A DNA stretch of 5,425 bases from Desulfoprunum sp. GTDB taxonomy: Bacteria > Desulfobacterota > Desulfobulbia > Desulfobulbales > Desulfocapsaceae. The notes under the pieces are model-generated. The model was not told the origin of the DNA and ran no database searches. It was given only the letters and a program-made list of their open reading frames with translations. Position 1 is the stretch's first letter; each line of letters begins with the position of its first letter. This document shows, in pieces, positions 1-5,425 of the stretch. Made by a program: the position numbers and the translations under genes. The stretch lies in NCBI GenBank assembly GCA_030696435.1, contig JAUYSF010000020.1, forward strand, positions 1 to 5,425, written 5' to 3'.

Positions 1-499
1 AGTTGGCCTGGCTGAGATAATTGAGAGAAAGACCGATACAGGAGGGGGGCTCTTCCGTCAGCAGTTCTATCAGTCTTTGGGAAAAATAGGGGAAGTAGAT
101 ATTTGCAGCGTAGTGTTCTGCGGCCTTGAGAAGATCGCCGCTCCGTGTCGGTGAGAGGTCCTTATCTTGATAATTGCTCAGGGAAAGCGCGATGCCATGC
201 TGTTTTCCGCTAACGGCCAATACCCTGTTGATATCCTGTACTGTTCGCTGGTAGCGTGATTTGTTGCTAAAGAGTTCCGGATCTCGTATTTTCGCCAGAT
301 TAGCGTGGATATTTCGATCGGCCCGCCGGCTCCAGGTGTCGTTTGCGGTTGTGCCTGTCCTGAGCAGCGAGAAGAGACTTTCGATATTCATGTCGCAGAC
401 CCGGCAGGGCAGTCCTTTGGCCCGCAGTGCCGCAGCCAGGTGGGCTAGGGCTGCCGGAGGTTCGCATGATCTGGCGAGTGGTGGATGGATAATCAGCAT
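1..499 (-). CDS. B12-binding-domain radical SAM protein, N-terminal part (3' end outside window)
   Basis: Reading leftward from the ATG at 499, one frame stays open for 166 codons to the window edge. The protein starts MLIIHPPLARSCEPPAALAH, and the hydrophobic strand followed by HPP and CEPP is typical of cobalamin-binding domains at the front of radical SAM enzymes. D36-M-N follows the second strand, where other B12 domains carry DxHxxG. The visible end (residues 154-166, CIGLSLNYLSQAN) fits another core strand of the Rossmann-like fold. The radical SAM CxxxCxxC cluster would lie in the missing part, so the catalytic half is inferred from family architecture. Such enzymes are cytosolic and often act on unreactive carbons, but the substrate cannot be named. 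The start is forced: an in-frame TGA lies 13 codons upstream with no ATG, GTG or TTG between. No clear Shine-Dalgarno precedes it. It is transcribed divergently from the hybrid kinase. Confidence 0.85.
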   Translation of the reverse strand, partial: MLIIHPPLARSCEPPAALAHLAAALRAKGLPCRVCDMNIESLFSLLRTGTTANDTWSRRADRNIHANLAKIRDPELFSNKSRYQRTVQDINRVLAVSGKQHGIALSLSNYQDKDLSPTRSGDLLKAAEHYAANIYFPYFSQRLIELLTEEPPSCIGLSLNYLSQAN

Positions 500-575
500 C
501 TGGCGGGGTGGGGCGTCTCGGGGAATGTTTGCTCATGGCTATCTGGCGATCACAATGATCTGTAATCAATGGAAC

Positions 576-592
576 TTGCATGATTCATGCAA
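576..592. promoter_or_regulatory. Perfect 17-bp palindrome, candidate operator
   Basis: The sequence TTGCATGATTCATGCAA is a perfect inverted repeat with 8-bp arms around a single central T. It ends 5 bp before the -35 hexamer of the rightward promoter, so its centre lies about 50 bp upstream of the predicted transcription start. It is also 77-93 bp upstream of the start codon of the divergent radical SAM gene. The symmetry and position suggest a binding site for a dimeric regulator acting on one or both genes. I do not recognise the motif as the operator of a particular family, and the regulator is not encoded in the window. Confidence 0.55.
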
Positions 593-597
593 TAAAA

Positions 598-627
598 TTG
601 ACATCTTCAATCTCGCGAATATATACT
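598..627 (+). promoter_or_regulatory. Sigma-70-type promoter for the hybrid kinase gene
   Basis: A full-consensus -35 hexamer TTGACA (598-603) is followed after 18 bp by TATACT (622-627), a 5/6 match to the -10 consensus. An overlapping TATATA at 620-625 would give a 16-bp spacer. The predicted transcription start is near 634, giving a leader of about 128 nt before the kinase ATG. The surrounding AT-rich stretch (about 590-660) contrasts with the flanking coding sequence, which supports a promoter role. Confidence 0.7.
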
Positions 628-633
628 GAATAT

Positions 634-761
634 GGGGAAAAAACGAGAGACATATATTTTCTGCAACTCTTCAGGGGGGAGTAGCCGGAAGAATTCGCAA
701 GAAAGGGGAGAGGGCGTAGTGTTTTTCTGCATGGCAGTAATGTCGCAAAAGGTGAGTGGGT
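634..761 (+). other. Predicted 5' leader of the hybrid kinase mRNA
   Basis: This stretch lies between the predicted transcription start and the kinase start codon. It contains purine-rich runs around 672-680 and 701-714, and a tiny CTGC-ATG-GCAG stem-loop at 727-737. I see no recognisable riboswitch fold, and in particular no conserved c-di-GMP-I (GEMM) core. A 14-codon open frame (731-775) overlaps the kinase start but has no convincing ribosome-binding site. The length leaves room for post-transcriptional control, though no specific element is supported. Confidence 0.4.
748..755 (+). promoter_or_regulatory. Shine-Dalgarno sequence that favours the kinase start at 762
   Basis: AAAGGTGA resembles the AAGGAGG core and ends 6 nt before the ATG at 762, an ideal spacing. 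The alternative in-frame GTG at 756 directly abuts this element, so it could not use it effectively. The ATG at 762 is therefore preferred, which shortens the longest open frame by two residues. Confidence 0.65.
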
Positions 762-2864
762 ATGGTGCGAACTGAGCAGCCCCTTATTCTGACCATTGAT
801 GACGAATCCGTCGTCCGCAGGAGTATTCACGCCTATCTCGAGGACTATGATTACCGGGTGCTCGAAGCAGACAACGGGTGGACAGGCCTTGAAATTTATT
901 ATCGGGAGAAGCTTGATCTGGTCCTGGTTGATCTGCGGATGCCGGGAATGGGTGGCATACAGGTCCTGAAAACAATCAGGGCCGCAACGCCGGAGATGCC
1001 GGTGATTGTCGTTTCCGGGGCCGGTGATATCAGTGATGTGGTTGAGGCGCTGAGGCTCGGGGCCTGGGATTACCTCATGAAACCCATCGATGACATGTCC
1101 ATTCTGAGGCATGCCATTGAAAAAGGCTTGGAGCGGGGGCGTCTGTTCGAAGAAAACAGGCGTTATCAGACTGAGCTCGAAGATCGGGTCTCGGAAAAAA
1201 CCGAGGAGTTGCTGGAGGTCAATCGACGCCTCTGTGCTGTTGTCGAATCGACCAAAAAACTGCTCGGCTGTGGTGATATCAACAAGTGTGGGGCCATGAT
1301 GCTGGAGGAATTCGCCCGGCACATGGATGCCTCGGGCGGCAGTATTTACGAGGTCTCGGAGAACAGCCTGCGATGTGTGCACAGTCTCGACGCGGGCCAT
1401 GCCGTGCCGGAAATTGCTCTCCCATTGCGGGATGGCAGCATTTTTGCCAGGGCCTTCGCCCAGAAGGGGCCAATATTTATCGCTGATATCCGGCAGGAAC
1501 AGGAAATTGCCCCGAGCGGTTGGTCACAGTACGGTGATGACTCTCTCCTGGTTTTTCCGTTTATAGACCGGACCGGGCACCCCCTGGCCGTTGTCTCCCT
1601 GCACAGCAAAAATCACCCGCCGTTTGTGGCCCAGGATCGGGAGATAGGGGCGATACTGGCCTCCTATGCCTGCGAAGCATTGCAGACTGCCAGGGCAGTC
1701 TCCGCCATGCAGCGCAGCGAGGAACTGATGCTCCAGGCCCAGAAAATGGAGGCGATCGGAACATTGGCCGGTGGTATTGCCCATGATTTCAACAATATCC
1801 TATCGGCTATTGTCGGCTATACCGATCTCAGTCTGTTTGCTGAAAATTGTCCGGACAATATACGTAAAAACCTGGAGCAGGTGAAGAAAGGCAGCCGCAG
1901 GGCCCGTGACCTGGTCAGACAGATTCTCTCTTTCAGCAGGACCGACGAAAAGGATGAGGGCCCGGTTGATGTAAGTCCTATCATCAAGGAGGCCCTGAAA
2001 CTGCTGCGGGCCACCATTCCCACTTCCATAACAATACAGAGAAATATTCCCAGCGGCCTTGGCCTGATCAAGATTGATCCCGGCAGAATTCATCAGGTTC
2101 TCATGAATCTCTGTACCAATTCGGCCCATGCCATGCAGGGGATGGTGGGAGTTCTCAATGTTGAGATCTCCCGGGTGAAAAAAGATGACGAGCATTTTGA
2201 TCTCTATGAGATAAAGGCACAGGATTGTCTGAGACTTTCCGTCTTCGATACAGGGCGGGGGATGTCCCCGGAGGTGCAGGCCAGGATCTTCGATCCCTAT
2301 TTTACGACCAAGGAAAAAGGCGAAGGCACGGGACTCGGTCTGGCGGTGGTGCAGGGTATTGTCAGGGTCTGTGGCGGGGCTATCCGGGTGGAGAGTGAGG
2401 AAGGGGTGGGCAGTCAGTTTCACCTCTATTTCCCCTGTTGTGACACAGAGAGCGCTGAAACCACTGAAGACCGCTCGCATGAGATGCCAAAGGGCACTGA
2501 ACGGATTCTCTTTGTCGATGACGAAGAGACCCTCGCGGTCATGGCCGGTGAGATGTTGAAAAAACTTGGATATAAAGTGAAGGTGATGACGGGGAGTGTG
2601 GAGGCCCTCAGTGACTTTCGCAGTCAACCCTACAGCTATGACCTCATTATTACGGATCAAACCATGCCGGAGATGACAGGCCTGGAACTGGCCAGGGAGA
2701 TTCTCAACCAGCGCCCTAGTATGCCGGTCGTTCTGTATACCGGCTATTCCACATCAATAGATGGAGGCGAGGCGAGAAGAATGGGCATCCGCGAATTCAT
2801 GATGAAGCCGCTCAGCATGACCAACCTTGCCCTGACCGTACGTCGGGTCCTTGACGGGGCTTGA
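762..2864 (+). CDS. Cytosolic hybrid histidine kinase (REC-GAF-HisKA-HATPase_c-REC)
   Basis: A 700-residue signalling kinase, numbered from the ATG at 762. Residues about 7-125 form a receiver with acidic pair D13/D14, phosphoacceptor D57, S85 and K107. A charged, probably coiled-coil helix (about 125-160) leads to a GAF-like sensor region (about 160-310). The HisKA H-box around [18 protein letters not shown] carries the phosphorylated H341. The ATPase follows with the N-box asparagine N453 in [11 protein letters not shown]1 DTGRGM (496-501), F-box [10 protein letters not shown] and G2 [10 protein letters not shown]-terminal receiver has DD 586/587, D632, T660 and K682. All catalytic residues are present, so it should be active. 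There is no transmembrane segment or signal peptide, so it acts in the cytoplasm. The first receiver probably controls or feeds the kinase, and the last receives or relays phosphate. With no output domain, a partner phosphotransferase or regulator elsewhere is expected. The GAF ligand is unknown. It has its own strong promoter. Confidence 0.95.
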   Translation: MVRTEQPLILTIDDESVVRRSIHAYLEDYDYRVLEADNGWTGLEIYYREKLDLVLVDLRMPGMGGIQVLKTIRAATPEMPVIVVSGAGDISDVVEALRLGAWDYLMKPIDDMSILRHAIEKGLERGRLFEENRRYQTELEDRVSEKTEELLEVNRRLCAVVESTKKLLGCGDINKCGAMMLEEFARHMDASGGSIYEVSENSLRCVHSLDAGHAVPEIALPLRDGSIFARAFAQKGPIFIADIRQEQEIAPSGWSQYGDDSLLVFPFIDRTGHPLAVVSLHSKNHPPFVAQDREIGAILASYACEALQTARAVSAMQRSEELMLQAQKMEAIGTLAGGIAHDFNNILSAIVGYTDLSLFAENCPDNIRKNLEQVKKGSRRARDLVRQILSFSRTDEKDEGPVDVSPIIKEALKLLRATIPTSITIQRNIPSGLGLIKIDPGRIHQVLMNLCTNSAHAMQGMVGVLNVEISRVKKDDEHFDLYEIKAQDCLRLSVFDTGRGMSPEVQARIFDPYFTTKEKGEGTGLGLAVVQGIVRVCGGAIRVESEEGVGSQFHLYFPCCDTESAETTEDRSHEMPKGTERILFVDDEETLAVMAGEMLKKLGYKVKVMTGSVEALSDFRSQPYSYDLIITDQTMPEMTGLELAREILNQRPSMPVVLYTGYSTSIDGGEARRMGIREFMMKPLSMTNLALTVRRVLDGA

Positions 2865-2871
2865 AGAATTG

Positions 2872-2918
2872 GCTCCGACCGGTATCTTGAGAGCATGAAA
2901 AGATACACAGGCCGGAGC
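2872..2918. terminator. Imperfect inverted repeat between convergent genes, possible bidirectional terminator
   Basis: The arms are GCTCCG (2872-2877) with CGGAGC (2913-2918), CC (2879-2880) with GG (2910-2911), and TATCTT (2883-2888) with AAGATA (2900-2905). They are separated by one A-C mismatch and a small asymmetric internal loop, and closed by an 11-nt loop. It sits 7 nt after the kinase stop and 17 nt after the Cache stop, so it could serve both transcripts. Neither side has a clean U-tract, so intrinsic termination is uncertain. It may instead act as a 3'-end stabilising hairpin. Confidence 0.4.
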
Positions 2919-2935
2919 GGAATTGATGGCAGAAA

Positions 2936-3466
2936 TTATTCCTCTACATAGATAGCGTCACCTGGAAACGCTTTTTTAATGTCCGCGGCTGTGACGTCGT
3001 ACATGCCGGCGCCGGCCACGTAATTTTTATCACCATTTTTCACCAAAACAACATATGAAACCTTGGGAGAGCTCTCTTTTACCCCCGGTTTCGGCCAGGC
3101 GTAGGGGACCCATCCTTCGCCTTTGGCTTCAACAAGTTCATTCATCGCGGCGAATAAGTAGACACCGTTGACATCACGGGTATCTAAAAGTCCCGTACCG
3201 TCCATCGCCGCTTTGATCGGATGCATGACCATGATGCCGTCAAGGTTGTGTATCCATACATAACCGGCGCCATCGGCGAATCGGAAAGCTCCGTTCGGGT
3301 CTTTGATTTTTGCAATTGCCGCGTCTCCTTCCGCCTTCAACAGAGCTGCTGCGGCCTGGGCCTTTTCCTTACAGAGCTGAGGTGTCAAGGCCTCGCTCTG
3401 CACAAGGGGTGCCAGGGCAAAAAGGAAAAAGGTCGCGATGATGATTGCTACAGCACTTCTTTTCAT
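2936..3466 (-). CDS. Exported single-Cache-domain protein
   Basis: A 176-residue protein beginning MKRS followed by a hydrophobic core (about residues 5-21) and a likely signal peptidase site after V-Q-S (residue 24), so it should be exported to the periplasm. The mature part resembles a stand-alone single Cache (sCache_2-type) domain. A helix (about 28-55) is followed by a PAS-like sheet with GYVWIHNLDGIMVMHPIK (residues 68-85), a DVNGVYLF turn (98-105), a GWVPYAWPKPG segment (118-128) and a closing VAGAGMYDV strand. Cache domains normally bind small extracellular ligands as sensor parts of receptors. Here there is no transmembrane anchor after the domain and no output, so it may be a soluble binding partner. 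A strong GGGAGG (3473-3478) lies 6 nt before the ATG, fixing the start. It follows the chemoreceptor gene on the same strand after 92 bp, with no convincing promoter or terminator between, so co-transcription is plausible. Ligand unknown. Confidence 0.9.
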   Translation of the reverse strand: MKRSAVAIIIATFFLFALAPLVQSEALTPQLCKEKAQAAAALLKAEGDAAIAKIKDPNGAFRFADGAGYVWIHNLDGIMVMHPIKAAMDGTGLLDTRDVNGVYLFAAMNELVEAKGEGWVPYAWPKPGVKESSPKVSYVVLVKNGDKNYVAGAGMYDVTAADIKKAFPGDAIYVEE

Positions 3467-3558
3467 AGGTATCCTCCCTGTTAAGTGAAACTGCCTGGGT
3501 GACAGCGGGTGTGTTGAACTCCTAGAAAGAGGTCCACTCCGCCTTGGATGTACGTTTT

Positions 3559-5425
3559 TTAGAGGTCAAACTTTGCAACGAGAGTCTGAAGCTCTTTGGC
3601 GAGTTGATCCAGTTCTCCCGCTTTTCCTTTGATATGCAAGCTGTCGTTGCGAACATTATTACTGGTCGTGTTGACGGTTTCGATGTCGTGGGAAACGGTT
3701 TTCGCTGTTTCGGCCGCAGAGCCAACCGTCTTTGTCATATCATCTATTGCCCCGGAGACAGAGCTGATGTCTTCGGTGATCTGGCGGGTGGTCACTGCCT
3801 GCTCTTCGACTGCCCCGGCGATGACCACGACAATAGAGTTGATATCATTAATGATGTCTGAGATTTCTTTGATTTCAGCAATGGTCATCTCACTTGAATG
3901 TTGAATGGCCTCTATTTTTTGCCGGATATCGCCGGTCGCCATATTGGTTTGTTTCGCCAGTTCCTTGACCTCATTGGCAACAACGGCGAATCCCTTGCCG
4001 GCATCACCGGCCCGTGCCGCTTCGATAGTGGCATTGAGCGAGAGCAGATTGGTCTGATCGGCTATATTATCAATCACTTCGGCCACCTTGCTTATATCTC
4101 TGGCGGCTTCAGAGAGTCCGGTCATCTTGATAGTTGTCTGCTCAACAGTAATAACCGCCCTGGCAGTGACAGAGCGGGCCATTTCTGTTTTCTCGGCGAT
4201 CTCGCTGATGGTTGATGTCATCTCTTCCGTGGCCTGGGCGACACTGTGCACTCGTTCCATCGATTCATTAGCAATTGTCGACATATCAAGCATAGAGGAG
4301 GACATAACCCCTGTCGCATCGGCTGCTTCTTTCGATTTCGCATTGAGGTTCTTGGCCTCTTCATTAAGGGTGTTGGAAATTTCCGCAAGAGAGGTGGATG
4401 ATTGAGAAAGATTTCCTGAAAAAGTGAGGATTTGACCGATCATTTTGCGCAGATTGCCGATCATTGTGTTGGTATCGCCGGCCAAGGCACCGAGTTCGTC
4501 GTTTGAGGTGACCGAAAGTGTCTTCTGCAAATTGCCTTGAGCAATTTTTTTGGTGGTTTCAGCCAGGTCGTGAATCCTTTTGGCCAGGTAACGGCTGATC
4601 AGTATACCCATGATCACGGCAATGGCCACTGCGGCGATGGTGAGAAACATGAGAAAAGCGGTTCCGCGCTTTTTAACGGAATCAGAGGCTGACAGGGCTT
4701 CTTGCATTTCCCGGCCGGCACCTTCGGTGAGGTTGGCCAGTTCGGTATTGATTTGGTCAGCGGATTGTGTCATGACCTTGAATTTTTCGGACTTGGCCGA
4801 TTCCAATTCCTGATAGGTTGCAGCAGTTAATTTCTGCATCCCTGTGAAATATTTTTCGATCTTTGATATGACGCCGATTCCCCTGTTCAGCAGGCGAAGC
4901 TTGTCGGCAAATTTTTCCTCAGAGTTGATCGAGGCCGCCATTTTAAACATTTGAGTCTGCTGTTTGAGCATTTTTTGGGCAAGATCCATAAATTTAGGAT
5001 TGTCGACTGAGTAGGAGGTAAGCCATTTGCCCAGTAAATCCTTTTGCAGATCAGTCGTTTGGTTAAAAGTCGTTTCAATATTGACGGCATCCTTAAGCTG
5101 CTTGACCCATTCGAGATGGTGGATCTGCGCCATGTTGAGAAATTCAGGCAGGGTGGAGGTTTTGCCGTCCAGGGTCACATCGTATTGCACATAACGGTCA
5201 TGCTCTTTGATGAGTTCAAAGACGTGACTGCGAAGAGCAACACTGTGCTCCAGGACTTTGGCCAATACGTTGCGGATGTTTTCCGAGCTTTTTCGAATGA
5301 CGATACCGGGATATTGTTTCGTGAAGGCAGCGCCAAATGGGCCGCCGGAAAATTCTTGTGACTCCGTGCCAAACTGCAGTGCGGCAAGCCACATATCAAG
5401 TTCATCGAGATTGACTGTCAGCCGG
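3559..5425 (-). CDS. Methyl-accepting chemotaxis protein, 5' end outside window
   Basis: Open from the right edge to TAA at 3559. The first visible Met (codon 5394) is probably internal, because the frame stays open upstream. Numbered from it, residues 1-245 are a sensory region that should be periplasmic, with any first transmembrane helix outside the window. Residues about 82-152 match CZB spacing (H93-x-x-W96, then LGKW 121-124). Residues 248-267 are a transmembrane helix (FLMFLTIAAVAIAVIMGILI), then a HAMP domain (about 268-320). The rest is the signalling hairpin, with the conserved tip QTNLLSLNATIEAARAG and GKGFAVVANEV (447-476) that contacts CheA and CheW. Glutamate/glutamine-rich stretches near 388-400 and 530-540 may hold methylation sites. 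About 145 residues on each side of the tip fit a long (40H-like) receptor class, a tentative assignment. It ends LVAKFDL with no CheR-tethering pentapeptide. It probably heads a unit with the downstream Cache gene. Confidence 0.93.
   Translation of the reverse strand, partial: RLTVNLDELDMWLAALQFGTESQEFSGGPFGAAFTKQYPGIVIRKSSENIRNVLAKVLEHSVALRSHVFELIKEHDRYVQYDVTLDGKTSTLPEFLNMAQIHHLEWVKQLKDAVNIETTFNQTTDLQKDLLGKWLTSYSVDNPKFMDLAQKMLKQQTQMFKMAASINSEEKFADKLRLLNRGIGVISKIEKYFTGMQKLTAATYQELESAKSEKFKVMTQSADQINTELANLTEGAGREMQEALSASDSVKKRGTAFLMFLTIAAVAIAVIMGILISRYLAKRIHDLAETTKKIAQGNLQKTLSVTSNDELGALAGDTNTMIGNLRKMIGQILTFSGNLSQSSTSLAEISNTLNEEAKNLNAKSKEAADATGVMSSSMLDMSTIANESMERVHSVAQATEEMTSTISEIAEKTEMARSVTARAVITVEQTTIKMTGLSEAARDISKVAEVIDNIADQTNLLSLNATIEAARAGDAGKGFAVVANEVKELAKQTNMATGDIRQKIEAIQHSSEMTIAEIKEISDIINDINSIVVVIAGAVEEQAVTTRQITEDISSVSGAIDDMTKTVGSAAETAKTVSHDIETVNTTSNNVRNDSLHIKGKAGELDQLAKELQTLVAKFDL

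Noticed and set aside
554..570. An FNR/CRP-like imperfect inverted repeat (AATGAT-CTGTA-ATCAAT).
   Set aside because: The spacer is 5 bp instead of the 4 bp of TTGATnnnnATCAA, and one arm has a mismatch. It is too weak to call beside the perfect palindrome.
261..629. A plus-strand 122-codon frame and an overlapping minus-strand 93-codon frame (300-581).
   Set aside because: Both overlap the well-supported radical SAM gene in other frames. Their peptides are low-complexity arginine-, serine- and proline-rich sequences with no family signature.
732..747. A sigma-54-like sequence TGGCAGTAATGTCGCA with GG and GC correctly spaced.
   Set aside because: Initiation would fall near 758, after the Shine-Dalgarno and only a few bases before the ATG. 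It also lacks part of the consensus and the kinase has a better promoter at 598-627.
731..775. A 14-codon upstream open frame ([14 protein letters not shown]) overlapping the kinase start.
   Set aside because: The nearest purine-rich stretch is about 16 nt upstream of its ATG, so initiation is not supported. A frame this short arises easily by chance.
585..1400. A 271-codon open frame on the minus strand.
   Set aside because: It lies mostly antisense to the kinase N-terminus and covers the promoter region. The peptide has no recognisable motif, while the plus frame has intact receiver and GAF-like domains.
1800..2660. A 286-codon open frame on the minus strand.
   Set aside because: It is fully antisense to the kinase catalytic core and second receiver. 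Its histidine-, proline- and isoleucine-rich composition looks like a codon-pattern shadow.
3467..3558. A possible separate promoter or terminator between the chemoreceptor and Cache genes.
   Set aside because: On the minus strand only 3/6 matches to the -35 and -10 hexamers were found, overlapping the ribosome-binding site. No stable hairpin with a U-tract was seen.

Overview
This window looks like chromosomal DNA from a Gram-negative, probably deltaproteobacterial (Desulfobacterota-type) bacterium. That placement is an inference from protein style: a soluble hybrid histidine kinase with a receiver at each end, a chemoreceptor with a CZB-like sensory region, a stand-alone Cache protein, and a B12-binding radical SAM protein. 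There is no rRNA or other taxonomic marker. I see no mobile element, tRNA, CRISPR array or phage gene.

Layout. Positions 1-499 (minus strand) hold the first 166 codons of a B12-binding-domain radical SAM protein that runs off the left edge. Positions 500-761 are a divergent intergenic region. It carries a perfect 17-bp palindrome (576-592), a near-consensus sigma-70 promoter reading right (598-627), a leader of about 128 nt and a Shine-Dalgarno sequence that favours the ATG at 762. Positions 762-2864 (plus) encode a 700-residue cytosolic hybrid histidine kinase: REC, coiled coil, GAF-like, HisKA, HATPase_c, REC. A 71-bp gap between convergent genes holds an imperfect inverted repeat that may be a terminator. 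Positions 2936-3466 (minus) encode a small exported single-Cache protein. Positions 3559-5425 (minus) encode a methyl-accepting chemotaxis protein whose N-terminus lies beyond the right edge.

How the genes may work together. The chemoreceptor and the Cache protein lie in tandem on the same strand, 92 bp apart, so they may be co-transcribed. The Cache protein has no output domain and could be a periplasmic ligand-binding partner, though this is only inferred from proximity. The hybrid kinase converges on this pair and has no DNA-binding or enzymatic output. It probably exchanges phosphate with partners encoded elsewhere, and its link to the chemotaxis pair is unproven.

The most notable observations are the palindrome abutting the consensus promoter, and a CZB-like domain in the chemoreceptor that keeps the CZB spacing but lacks three of its four zinc ligands. 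Nothing here by itself demonstrates a new biological system.
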